Assembly (NCBI GenBank): GCA_903824675.1
Contig: CAIJXV010000016.1
Coordinates: 1-43,842 of the forward strand
Direction of reading: 5' to 3'
DNA length: 43,842 nt
Source: an uncultured bacterium
Lineage (GTDB): Bacteria > Verrucomicrobiota > Kiritimatiellia > CAIKKV01 > CAIJXV01
The stretch's first letter is position 1, and each line of letters begins with the position of its first letter. This document shows positions 22,870-30,801 of the stretch, piece by piece. The notes under the pieces were generated by a model that was not told the origin of the DNA, did not search any database, and saw nothing but the letters and a program-made list of their open reading frames with translations. Made by a program: the position numbers and the translations under genes.

Positions 22870-23259
22870 ATGGCTAAAGGCGAAGATCCCAAATTGGACA
22901 TGACGCCGATGATTGATTGCGTCTTCCAGTTATTGATTTTCTTTATCGTGACCCTGAAGCCCGAAGACATCATTGCGCATCTGGATGTCAACCGTCCGGC
23001 GCCGGACGCCAAGGCCAAACAGGATGAAACGCCCGAAGACCTGATTCAGGTCATGATCTTTCGGGATGGCTTCAATATCAATAACCGCACCGTTTCGCTC
23101 AATACCCTGCAGGGGGTTTTGGCCAAACTGGCGTCGATGAGCACAACCCAGACGATTTTGATCAAATGCGCATCCGATTCACCCCATGAAAAACTGGTTC
23201 AAGTTTTGGATCTGTGCAGTCTGGTGGGGCTGAAAAACCTTTCCGTTATGAGCATGTGA
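22870..23259 (+). CDS. exbD: ExbD/TolR-family protein, copy 2
   Basis: A 129-residue protein 14 bases after copy 1, with GAGAGG upstream. The membrane helix LDMTPMIDCVFQLLIFFIVTL carries Asp16. The segment after it, KPEDIIAHLDVNRP, is nearly shared with copy 3, so these two arose by a later duplication. The periplasmic domain has the usual ExbD fold pattern (IQVMIFRDGFNINNRTVS; LVQVLDLCSLVGLKNLSV). Confidence 0.9.
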   Translation: MAKGEDPKLDMTPMIDCVFQLLIFFIVTLKPEDIIAHLDVNRPAPDAKAKQDETPEDLIQVMIFRDGFNINNRTVSLNTLQGVLAKLASMSTTQTILIKCASDSPHEKLVQVLDLCSLVGLKNLSVMSM

Positions 23260-23261
23260 TT

Positions 23262-23346
23262 TTTTCATGCGGCAGGAGCATGAAAATTGTTGTAATGCGT
23301 TCCGTTTTTTCGGGAATACGGTTTGACGCCATCATCCGGCGTCAAA
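23262..23346. promoter_or_regulatory. Run of hairpins between ExbD copies 2 and 3
   Basis: Two perfect nine-base dyads lie in the 100-base gap: TTTTCATGC/GCATGAAAA (23262-23286) and TTTGACGCC/GGCGTCAAA (23322-23346), each with a seven-base loop. A weaker TTCC/GGAA dyad with a T-rich loop lies between. The second ends just before the GGGAGG ribosome site of copy 3. They could be mRNA processing or stability elements that set the ExbD ratio. No clear terminator. Confidence 0.45.
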
Positions 23347-23359
23347 AGGGAGGTGGCTG

Positions 23360-23743
23360 ATGAGCAAATCCCACGATTCCGAAAAAATTGATATGACGCC
23401 CATGATCGACATTGTTTTTCAATTGTTGATTTTTTTCGTCATAACGATGAAGCCATTGGACATTATCGCGCATTTGGATGTCAATCGGCCGATGGCGATA
23501 AGCGGGGAATCCATCGGGATTGATCAGTTTCAGGTGACCGTGGCCCGCGACGGGTTCCGGATTAATGAGCGGGGGGTGTCGGTGGAGACGTTAACGTCTA
23601 TTTTGGGGCGGATGGCTCACTTCGGCAAGGATCAGGCGGTTGTTGTCGCTTGTGACTCAAATGCCGAACATGACGGATTGGTTCGCGTTTTGGATATTTG
23701 TCATTCAGTCGGGCTGCATAAGATTGCGCTGGTTTCACGATAA
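23360..23743 (+). CDS. exbD: ExbD/TolR-family protein, copy 3
   Basis: A 127-residue protein with GGGAGG before the start. The membrane helix DMTPMIDIVFQLLIFFVITM has Asp17 at the proton site. It shares IIAHLDVNRP with copy 2 and the same end pattern (LVRVLDICHSVGLHKIALVSR). With copies 1 and 2 it gives three different ExbDs for one ExbB, whereas a functional ExbD unit is normally a dimer, so heterodimers are possible. Confidence 0.9.
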   Translation: MSKSHDSEKIDMTPMIDIVFQLLIFFVITMKPLDIIAHLDVNRPMAISGESIGIDQFQVTVARDGFRINERGVSVETLTSILGRMAHFGKDQAVVVACDSNAEHDGLVRVLDICHSVGLHKIALVSR

Positions 23744-23826
23744 AATGATCAGACTGTAATAATGGGCGGGTGGAGAAGGAATAGGACGAGATGCGGATGA
23801 TGGATTAATACGCGGAGGATGGCGCT

Positions 23827-25368
23827 ATGGGAACCGAATTAATTGAATTATTGGAAGAGAAGCCGCTTAAAGAACGCCTGAAGCTCATTATCAAAGGGTT
23901 GAAGGCCCCGAGAGATTCCGGCGAATTCCGGTTTGCGAGATTTGAGTTACTGCGTTTGTTTGGGCCGAGCACCCTTTCCATCCTGATCGGAGCAGGGGTG
24001 GCGGCGGGATTGTTGGTTTTTGCCGTGGGGCAACAGCTCTCGAGCGATTCGGAGGTGGAGGTGACGGTGGTGGAAATGGAAACCGTCAAGCTCGACGATA
24101 TCAAGATCGAAGAGATCAAGCCTGAAGAGATGGAAGAAGTTGATGTGACCGTGGATACCACGGTCGTGGCGCCCCCCTCGGAGTATTCAGCTCCATCGGA
24201 TACGCCAGGAGTTGGAGTGGATGGAGACAAGGATACCCCGATGGTGGCGTTTGCGCCGGTGATGACGAGGAGTCCGCTGGTGATGAAGAGTTTGTATGGA
24301 AACCGGACAAAAGGGGGGCGAAACACCGCTCTGGCCTCATACGGTGGCAGCAGTGTCACGGAAGCATCCGTGATAAAGGCGTTGCGTTGGTTAAAGGAGC
24401 ATCAGAAGCCGGATGGCTCGTGGGATTCGCCGCCCATTGCGATGACGGGTTTGGCCTTGTTGACTTATCTGGCCCATGGGGAAACTCCAGCCTCTGAGGA
24501 ATTTGGACCCACGGTTGAAAAAGCCATTAAATATCTGCTTTCGAAACAATCGGCCAATGGATCCTGGTCGCCCAATACCTATCAAAACGGAATTGCCTGT
24601 TATGCCATGAGCGAAGCCTTTGCGATGACTAAGATCATGGCTATCCGGGAGGCGATGGAGAAGGGGGTGGAATTCATCATCAAGGGCCAGCATGAAAAGG
24701 GCGGATTTCATTACGTTTATAATGCGCCGACTTGGGACATGTCCTGTTGCGGCTGGCAGTTCCAGGCATTCAAGGCGGCCAAGATGGCGGGGGCGACCAA
24801 TCCGGATTTGGAACAGGCGATTAAGCGCTCGATCAATTTGATGAAGGAATGGTCGTATTCCAACGTGGGCGAAGCGGGCGGCTGGGGGTATTCGGGGGGA
24901 TACGAGAAACCCGGGGGGGGAGTGTCCTGGACGATGACTTCGGCGGGGACGTTGTGTATGCAGTTGCTGGGACAGGCGAAATCGAAGCAGGTCCGCAATG
25001 GAATTAAATATTTGGAACCCCAGGTGTGCAAATGGCCGGAGAAAGCCGCGAAAGATGCGAAGGCGAAAGGGACGGCGGCGGTGTATGGGTGGTATTATCT
25101 GACCCAGGCCAAATTCCAGGAGGGCGGATCGACCTGGAACAATTGGAACAAGCAATTTTCGCGCGAACTGGTGCAAAACCAGGAGGAAGATGGACACTGG
25201 GAAGGGGGCGATCACGATCCGGGTTCGCATGTCTACACGACCACGTTGTGTGCCCTGATGTTGCAGGTCTACTACCGCTATCTTCCCAGTTACAAGCATG
25301 TCGAGGACGAGGCTGGCGGAGCGGCGGATGCCCTGAAGTCAGACGACATCTCCGTCAGTATCCTGTAA
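23827..25368 (+). CDS. TM-anchored alpha-alpha toroid (prenyltransferase/squalene-cyclase repeat) protein in the TonB position
   Basis: A 513-residue protein. A charged cytoplasmic start (1-45) precedes one membrane helix (about 47-67), then an acidic linker (about 74-112, VEMETVKLDDIKIEEIKPEE) like the post-membrane segment of TonB proteins, and a Pro/Ser/Gly spacer. From about 175 to 490 it is an alpha-alpha toroid of the prenyltransferase/squalene-oxidase repeat type: KEHQKPDGSW, SKQSANGSW, GQHEKGGFHYV, GEAGGWGYSGG, NQEEDGHWEGG. The Asp-rich cyclase motif DxDDTA is absent, so a binding rather than cyclase role is likely. Place, topology and linker suggest it replaces TonB as the partner of ExbB/ExbD. 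GGAGGA precedes the ATG. Confidence 0.83.
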   Translation: MGTELIELLEEKPLKERLKLIIKGLKAPRDSGEFRFARFELLRLFGPSTLSILIGAGVAAGLLVFAVGQQLSSDSEVEVTVVEMETVKLDDIKIEEIKPEEMEEVDVTVDTTVVAPPSEYSAPSDTPGVGVDGDKDTPMVAFAPVMTRSPLVMKSLYGNRTKGGRNTALASYGGSSVTEASVIKALRWLKEHQKPDGSWDSPPIAMTGLALLTYLAHGETPASEEFGPTVEKAIKYLLSKQSANGSWSPNTYQNGIACYAMSEAFAMTKIMAIREAMEKGVEFIIKGQHEKGGFHYVYNAPTWDMSCCGWQFQAFKAAKMAGATNPDLEQAIKRSINLMKEWSYSNVGEAGGWGYSGGYEKPGGGVSWTMTSAGTLCMQLLGQAKSKQVRNGIKYLEPQVCKWPEKAAKDAKAKGTAAVYGWYYLTQAKFQEGGSTWNNWNKQFSRELVQNQEEDGHWEGGDHDPGSHVYTTTLCALMLQVYYRYLPSYKHVEDEAGGAADALKSDDISVSIL

Positions 25369-25396
25369 CCCGCCGTTATTTTTATTTCCTTGTCCA

Positions 25397-25429
25397 GCGC
25401 CCGGATGTAAAATCCGGGCGCGTTTTTTT
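25397..25429 (+). terminator. Intrinsic terminator of the ExbB/ExbD/toroid operon
   Basis: A perfect ten-base stem (GCGCCCGGAT at 25397-25406, complement at 25412-25421), a five-base loop and seven T after one G. It lies 28 bases after the toroid stop and 11 bases before mutL, so mutL needs its own promoter or readthrough. Confidence 0.92.
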
Positions 25430-25440
25430 GTAAAGGGACC

Positions 25441-27261
25441 ATGACTCCGAAACCTCAGATCAGACTGTTGCCGCCTGAAGTCGCCAACAAGATTGCCGCT
25501 GGCGAAGTAGTGGAGCGCCCTTCATCGGTCGTCAAGGAATTGATCGAAAATTCACAGGACGCCGGAGCGGGGTCGATTGAGGTTCAGGTAGTGGCCGGGG
25601 GAACCCGGTTGATCTCCATCACCGATGATGGGTGGGGGATGGATCGCGACAATGCGTTGATGGCCTTGGAACGGCATGCCACCAGCAAGATTCGCGATGT
25701 AGGGGATATCGAACACATTGCCACCTTGGGTTTCAGAGGTGAGGCGCTGGCGGCGATCGGATCGGTCAGCCGGTTTCGGATGCAAACAGGGGTACGGGAA
25801 ACTCCCGGGGGGACCGAGATCGTGATGGCGGGTGGCAAGCTTCAGGATGTTCGCGATTGCGGGTGTCCGCCGGGGACGACGATCGAGATTCGCGATCTGT
25901 TTTTCAATGTTCCAGCCCGGCGCAAGTTTTTGCGTTCAGTCGCCACGGAACTGTCCCATGTCCGGCAGGTGTTTCTGGTGCATGCTTTAGCTCATCCGGA
26001 GACGGCCCTGCGGCTGGTGGTCGATAACCGGGAAGTCTGGCGCTTGCCCGGCGGAGCGACGCTGGAAGACCGGATTCGCGAACTTTTTGGTGTGTCCTAC
26101 GTAGGGGATTTGAAGCCCATTCATTGGGCGGGTGGCGAACTGAACATCGAGGGTTATGTCGGGACGCCCAGTCTGGCCCGTGCGGATAGCAGTGAACAAT
26201 TCTTTTTTGTGAATGGCCGCCCGGCCGGGGCGCCCTTGATCTACCGGGCCATACGGGAATCGGTCCAGACCTTGCTCCCGACGGGGCGTTACCCCAGTCT
26301 TTTTCTGTTCCTGACCTTGGATCCCGGCGCGGTGGATGTGAATGTGCATCCGACGAAGAAAGAAGTCCGCTTCCGTCACGGGGGTGAGGTGCGGGATGGA
26401 GTCATGGCCGCTTTGCGGGCGGCGCTGGCGGGCGGGGTTCGGAGCGCAGGGGACCCGGCACAACCTTTTTCCATGTTCCAGACGCCCCCGGTCATTCGGG
26501 CCGAGCCGGAGCGGCAACTGCACATTGAAAATTTACCGACGTCCGGGGTATTTCGATATCCGCGAATGCCCGCCGCGGGAATCACGCCACCCCCTCCAGA
26601 AACGGGTGCCGTGTTGGGTGCGGGTCAATCGTCCTCAGTGGCTGCTGCGCCGGAGGGCGGGGGGGGGAGCGCGTCCACCCCATGGAGTTGGTGCCGGATC
26701 GTCGGGCAGGTGGGCGGCTTATACGTGCTGTTGGAGACGGAGGATGGCCTGGTCGTCATGGATCCCCATGCAGCGCATGAGCGGGTATTGTTTGAAAAGT
26801 TCATGCGCCGATTTCTCAAGGGCGACCTGACCTCGCAATCCCTGCTTTTGCCGGAAACCGTCGACTTGCCGCCGCGGGATGTACAAACCGTACGAGACAA
26901 TCTGGAGTTGTTGAAAAAAATGGGATTTGGCATCGCGGAATTCGGCGGGGATACGTTTTTGGTGGATGCCTTACCGGGCGGATTGACCGGATTATCCGTA
27001 CGGACTTTCCTGGCGGATATGGCGGGATTATTGGAATCGGCAGGGGATCGGGGTGGGCGTGAAAATGCACGGGCGGAAGTGATCGCCCAGGCGGCTTGTA
27101 AGGCGGCGGTGAAGGCCCGGGATCGGTTGACAGTGGCAGAAATCGAACAATTGGTGGTCGATTTGGCGACGGCCGAAATGCCGTATACCTGTCCACACGG
27201 TCGGCCGACCCTGATTTTTATGTCCTTCCAGGAATTCCGGCGAAAATTTGGACGGGAGTAA
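25441..27261 (+). CDS. mutL: DNA mismatch repair protein MutL
   Basis: A 606-residue MutL. The N-terminal GHKL ATPase has ANKIAAGEVVERP, the ENSQDAGA motif, ITDDGWGM and LGFRGEALAAIGS; the linker is Pro/Gly-rich (about 350-415). The C-terminal dimerisation domain keeps the endonuclease set: DPHAAHERVLFE in place of DQHA-x2-E-x4-E, then QAACKAAVKA and CPHGRP. The Gln to Pro change in the first motif is outside the metal-binding residues, so nicking activity is probably kept. MutL couples mismatch recognition by MutS to strand incision. TAAAGGG lies just before the ATG. Confidence 0.97.
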   Translation: MTPKPQIRLLPPEVANKIAAGEVVERPSSVVKELIENSQDAGAGSIEVQVVAGGTRLISITDDGWGMDRDNALMALERHATSKIRDVGDIEHIATLGFRGEALAAIGSVSRFRMQTGVRETPGGTEIVMAGGKLQDVRDCGCPPGTTIEIRDLFFNVPARRKFLRSVATELSHVRQVFLVHALAHPETALRLVVDNREVWRLPGGATLEDRIRELFGVSYVGDLKPIHWAGGELNIEGYVGTPSLARADSSEQFFFVNGRPAGAPLIYRAIRESVQTLLPTGRYPSLFLFLTLDPGAVDVNVHPTKKEVRFRHGGEVRDGVMAALRAALAGGVRSAGDPAQPFSMFQTPPVIRAEPERQLHIENLPTSGVFRYPRMPAAGITPPPPETGAVLGAGQSSSVAAAPEGGGGSASTPWSWCRIVGQVGGLYVLLETEDGLVVMDPHAAHERVLFEKFMRRFLKGDLTSQSLLLPETVDLPPRDVQTVRDNLELLKKMGFGIAEFGGDTFLVDALPGGLTGLSVRTFLADMAGLLESAGDRGGRENARAEVIAQAACKAAVKARDRLTVAEIEQLVVDLATAEMPYTCPHGRPTLIFMSFQEFRRKFGRE

Positions 27262-27309
27262 GCATAACTGAATGATGGGGCACAAAACAATTCGACCAAG
27301 GAGTAACCG

Positions 27310-28710
27310 ATGAGCGGATTTTTCGGTATTGTTTCGACGAAAGATTGCGTCAATGACCTGTTTTTTGGAACCGATTATCATTCGCACCTGGGCACCCGAC
27401 GGGGAGGGTTGGCGGTGCGTTCGCCCGGTGGGATCAAGCGGGTGATTCATGACATCACCAATAGCCAGTTCCGTTCAAAATTCGAAGACGATTTGCGCCG
27501 GATGAATGGTCCGTGGGGCATTGGGGTCATCAGTGATTATGAGGACCAGCCGCTGATCATCGGTTCGCATCTGGGCACCTATGCGATTGTAACGGTGGGG
27601 GTGATCAAAAATATGGAGGAGCTGGTCCGGCAGGCCTTCAGCAAGAGTGCGACCCATTTTTCGGAGATGAGCGGGAACGAGATCAATCCGACCGAAGTGG
27701 TGGCGAATCTGATCAATCAGGAAGCGACTTTTGAGGATGGGTTGCGCCGGGTCCAGCTGTCGGTGGAGGGGTCCTGTTCGATCCTGGTGCTGACCAATCA
27801 CGGATTATATGCAGCACGGGATCGGTGGGGTCGGACGCCCGTGATCCTGGGCCGCAAGGAAGGATCCTATGCGGTGACCCTGGAAACCACGGCATTTCCC
27901 AATCTGGATTTCGAGGTGATCCGCGATCTGGGGCCGGGCGAAATCGTTCTGATCAATGATGAAGGCGTTCAGCCCAAAATGGATCCGCTGGAAGGCATGC
28001 GAATGTGCGCCTTTTTGTGGGTGTATTATGGGTATCCGTCCTCGACGTATGAGGGGATCAATGTCGAGTTGGCGCGGAACCGGTGCGGTGCGGCCCTGGC
28101 CCGGCGGGACAGTTCGAAAGTGGATCTGGTGGCGGGCATTCCCGATTCCGGGACCGCGCATGCGGTCGGTTACGCCAATGAGGCGCACATTCCTTTCAAA
28201 CGCCCCTTCGTGAAATATACCCCCACCTGGCCGCGCAGTTTCATGCCCCAGGATCAATTGATCCGGGATCTGGTGGCCCGCATGAAGCTGATTCCCATCC
28301 GGGATTTCATCGAAAACCAGCGATTGTTGTTCTGTGAGGATTCGATTGTGCGGGGAACCCAGTTGAAGGACATCATCCAGCGCTTGTACGCCATGAATGC
28401 CCGCGAAATCCACATGCGGCCAGCCTGTCCTCCGCTCGTCTTCGGGTGTAAATACCTGAATTTTTCACGGTCGCGGTCCGAACTGGATCTAGCGGGACGC
28501 AAGGCGATTCAGGATCTGGAAGGCCACCACGAGAAAAATCTGGAGGACTACGCCAATCCCTGTTCCGACCGCTATTGCGCCATGGTGGAAAAAATCCGCA
28601 AGCGCCTGAATCTAACCACGCTGCAATACCAACGCCTGGATGACCTGGTGGAAGCGATTGGGCTGCCGCGGGAAAAACTCTGCACCTATTGCTGGAGCGG
28701 ACAGGAATAA
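27310..28710 (+). CDS. Amidophosphoribosyltransferase-like protein without the glutaminase Cys
   Basis: A 466-residue PurF homologue. PurF makes phosphoribosylamine from PRPP and glutamine. The PRPP loop is intact (Cys342 to Thr350, CEDSIVRGT). Four cysteines at the positions of the Bacillus-type [4Fe-4S] ligands are present: Cys233 (MRMCAFLW), Cys380 (VFGCKY), Cys458 and Cys461 (CTYC). The N-terminus reads MSGFFGIVS, with Ser where the nucleophile Cys should be. The oxyanion HNG motif appears as VTVGV, and the usual HRGQ region reads TRRGG. The glutaminase site is therefore lost. It may use free ammonia, another amine donor, or have a regulatory role. AAGGAG lies six bases before the start. 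Confidence 0.82.
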   Translation: MSGFFGIVSTKDCVNDLFFGTDYHSHLGTRRGGLAVRSPGGIKRVIHDITNSQFRSKFEDDLRRMNGPWGIGVISDYEDQPLIIGSHLGTYAIVTVGVIKNMEELVRQAFSKSATHFSEMSGNEINPTEVVANLINQEATFEDGLRRVQLSVEGSCSILVLTNHGLYAARDRWGRTPVILGRKEGSYAVTLETTAFPNLDFEVIRDLGPGEIVLINDEGVQPKMDPLEGMRMCAFLWVYYGYPSSTYEGINVELARNRCGAALARRDSSKVDLVAGIPDSGTAHAVGYANEAHIPFKRPFVKYTPTWPRSFMPQDQLIRDLVARMKLIPIRDFIENQRLLFCEDSIVRGTQLKDIIQRLYAMNAREIHMRPACPPLVFGCKYLNFSRSRSELDLAGRKAIQDLEGHHEKNLEDYANPCSDRYCAMVEKIRKRLNLTTLQYQRLDDLVEAIGLPREKLCTYCWSGQE

Positions 28711-28763
28711 GTTTTCAGTTTCGCGGGCGGCCCACAAACATACAAAATAAGAGAGCGATACCC

Positions 28764-29705
28764 ATGAAAAAGTTTGATCGAAAAAGTTTGATCGGGGTTT
28801 GGTCGGCGGCGCCTACGCCTTTTCTGAATACGGGTCGGGTGGATACCGGATCCGTCAAGCGGATGGTGGAACACCATTGCCGCCTGGGGGTGAAGGGTTT
28901 GTTTTTGCTCGGGACGAATGGGGAAGGTCCCTGGATGACCGATGGACAGCGACGGGACCTGGTGCGGGCCGTGGTGGAAGCGGGGCGGGGGCGACTGGTG
29001 ATTTCTGTCCAGGTCAGCGATAATTCCGCCGGGCGGATTCTGGACAATATGGCCTGGGTGAAAGCCGAGGGTGCCGACTTGGCCATCATTGCGCCGCCCT
29101 TCTTTTTGATGAACGCGAACCCGGACAATGTCCTGGCCCTCTACCAGGAAGCCATCCGTCAAAGTCCGCTTCCCGTCGGGATCTACGATCGGGGGGACTA
29201 CAGTTCTGTGAAAGTCCCCCCCCCCGTACTGAAGGCCCTCTATGGCGAACCGAAAGTCATGATGATCAAGGACAGCTCCGGTGATCCTGTCCGGCGCGAT
29301 TTGGCCATCGGCGTCCGGGCCCGTCGTCCGGGATTGGTTTTGTTGACGGGAAATGAATTCGATTGCGCCGGGTACCTGAAGGCGGGATATGACGGGTTGC
29401 TATTGGGGGGAGCGGTTTTCAATGGATACATGGCCCGCCTGATTTTCGAGTCCGCAATTCAGGGCGATCACGAGGGCGCACAGTGGATGCAAGACCGGAT
29501 GAACCAACTGATGTGGAAGGTCTACGGAGGCAAAAAGATCACCTGCTGGCTCGCCGGCGAAAAATATCTGTTGGTGCAGATGGGCCTGTTCAAGACGCCG
29601 ACCGCACTCTTGCGCTATCCTTTGACGGCGTCCTGTCGTCGCGCCATCGATGGGATCTTGAAAAAAGACCGGGTGTTGTTGATGCCGTGGGAATCGGTTC
29701 GCTGA
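28764..29705 (+). CDS. DapA/NanA-family (class I) lyase or synthase
   Basis: A 313-residue TIM-barrel protein of the dihydrodipicolinate synthase/N-acetylneuraminate lyase family. It has GTNGEGPWMT as the substrate carboxylate loop, the catalytic Tyr141 in GIYDRGDY and the Schiff-base Lys169 in MMIKDSSGD. The family splits or joins pyruvate and an aldehyde. The YNVPGRT motif of true DapA is replaced by YDRGDY, so lysine synthesis is unlikely and a sugar-acid or similar aldolase is more probable. ATG 28764 is preferred over an upstream in-frame start because the barrel begins right after it. It lies 13 bases before the next gene. Confidence 0.8.
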   Translation: MKKFDRKSLIGVWSAAPTPFLNTGRVDTGSVKRMVEHHCRLGVKGLFLLGTNGEGPWMTDGQRRDLVRAVVEAGRGRLVISVQVSDNSAGRILDNMAWVKAEGADLAIIAPPFFLMNANPDNVLALYQEAIRQSPLPVGIYDRGDYSSVKVPPPVLKALYGEPKVMMIKDSSGDPVRRDLAIGVRARRPGLVLLTGNEFDCAGYLKAGYDGLLLGGAVFNGYMARLIFESAIQGDHEGAQWMQDRMNQLMWKVYGGKKITCWLAGEKYLLVQMGLFKTPTALLRYPLTASCRRAIDGILKKDRVLLMPWESVR

Positions 29706-29718
29706 AAAGAGGTGGAAG

Positions 29719-30186
29719 ATGGCGCACAAGACGATGAGCTGTAAGGCTTCCGATCATGAATATCTGCACAAGGATTTTCATGGCGCATTAAGCGCGGGGA
29801 TTGAATACCTGCACACCCATTATGGCGAGCAGGCCGTGCGGGACTACCTGCGTGAATTCACCCGCAAATATTATGCGCCGTTAAGACGCGCGATTCGGCA
29901 ACGGGGGCTGGCGGCGCTCAAGGTGCATTTCGAGACGATGTATACCCGTGAACGGGCCCGGTTTCGCGTGCGGCTGACCCGCGACGAATTGGTGATTTCC
30001 GTGGCGGCTTGTCCGGCCATTACCCATATGAAGAGCCACGGCTATCCCGTGGCCCGTTTATTTCATGAGACGACCCGGACGGTGAACGAAGCTTTGTGCG
30101 AAGGCACACCGTTCAAGGCCGAACTGGCAGAATATGATCCTGAGACCGGGCGCAGTGTACAACGCTTTTTCAGGAGGTCCCGATGA
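29719..30186 (+). CDS. Small Cys-containing protein of unknown function, first of a pair
   Basis: A 155-residue soluble protein. Marks are YLHKDFHGALSAGIEYLHTHYG near the start, Cys98 in AACPAITHMKSHGYP, and RLFHETTRTVNEALCEG. The layout (helical start, central Cys-Pro, conserved His) recalls the L-2-amino-thiazoline-4-carboxylate hydrolase-like family, but I cannot confirm this. GAGG lies upstream of the ATG. The stop overlaps the next start by ATGA, and the DapA-like gene is 13 bases upstream, so the three probably act on one pathway. Confidence 0.65.
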   Translation: MAHKTMSCKASDHEYLHKDFHGALSAGIEYLHTHYGEQAVRDYLREFTRKYYAPLRRAIRQRGLAALKVHFETMYTRERARFRVRLTRDELVISVAACPAITHMKSHGYPVARLFHETTRTVNEALCEGTPFKAELAEYDPETGRSVQRFFRRSR

Positions 30187-30695
30187 TATCCTGTACTGAA
30201 TTCATTCCGGCTTACAGTGACTTGTTCCGGTTTTTGGAAAAACGGGACGGCAAAGAATCCGTGATCCGGTTTTGGCATTATCTATCCGACTATTTTCTGG
30301 GAAACCTGCAGGAGACGGTCAAAAAAGAAGGGATCCAAGGGTGCTGGACCTATTGGTCCCGGACGCTCAGCGAGGAAGCGGCTGACTTCAAAATGGAGTT
30401 GGACACCCAAAAGGGGATTTTCAAGGGCGTTCTGCGGCGGTGTCCGTCCAAGGGGCGGCTGCTCAAGCTGAAGCATTTCAAGGCCTATCCGGATTATTGC
30501 GGGCATTGCGATGTGCTGTACCGTCGAGTCCTGGAGCCCTTGGGTTATGACTTTTACCTGGATATGAGCGAGTGTGATCGCGCAACCTGTCGATTCTATA
30601 TTCTGCGCAAGGGGGACCGAAAACCGGGGCCTAAGCCTGATGTGGGAACGAGCCGGAAGAAAAAACCGGGGGTTCGGACCAAGCCCCGAGCGTAA
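30183..30695 (+). CDS. Small Cys-rich protein of unknown function, second of a pair
   Basis: A 170-residue protein translated from the ATGA overlap with the previous gene. It has Cys87 in RRCPSKG, a possible metal site in AYPDYCGHCDVLY (Cys106, His108, Cys109), and two more cysteines (Cys121, Cys126) in SECDRATCRFYIL. Its plan follows its neighbour: helical start, central Cys-Pro, then a conserved Cys region. The two may be diverged relatives forming a heteromer. The last 25 residues are Lys/Arg/Pro-rich and probably disordered. Confidence 0.65.
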   Translation: MISCTEFIPAYSDLFRFLEKRDGKESVIRFWHYLSDYFLGNLQETVKKEGIQGCWTYWSRTLSEEAADFKMELDTQKGIFKGVLRRCPSKGRLLKLKHFKAYPDYCGHCDVLYRRVLEPLGYDFYLDMSECDRATCRFYILRKGDRKPGPKPDVGTSRKKKPGVRTKPRA

Positions 30696-30801
30696 GGAGA
30701 GAGAACTCTCGAGGAAGGACACCCGCTCATAAGTTCTTCTCCAGCAAAAAGAGGCAGTCGCGTTTTAAAATTTGCGTGCATCCACACGCGAAACACCTGC
30801 C

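Noticed and set aside
21514-23743. MotA/MotB flagellar stator reading of the ExbB/ExbD cluster
   Set aside because: The short single-helix proteins lack the OmpA-like peptidoglycan-binding domain of MotB, and the helix motif DMTPMID is of ExbD/TolR type.
23827-25368. Squalene-hopene or other terpene cyclase
   Set aside because: It has toroid repeats but no DxDDTA motif, is shorter than cyclases, and has a TonB-like membrane anchor; no terpenoid genes are nearby.
28764-29705. True dihydrodipicolinate synthase of lysine synthesis
   Set aside because: The YNVPGRT-type motif is replaced by YDRGDY, and the neighbours are unrelated to lysine synthesis.
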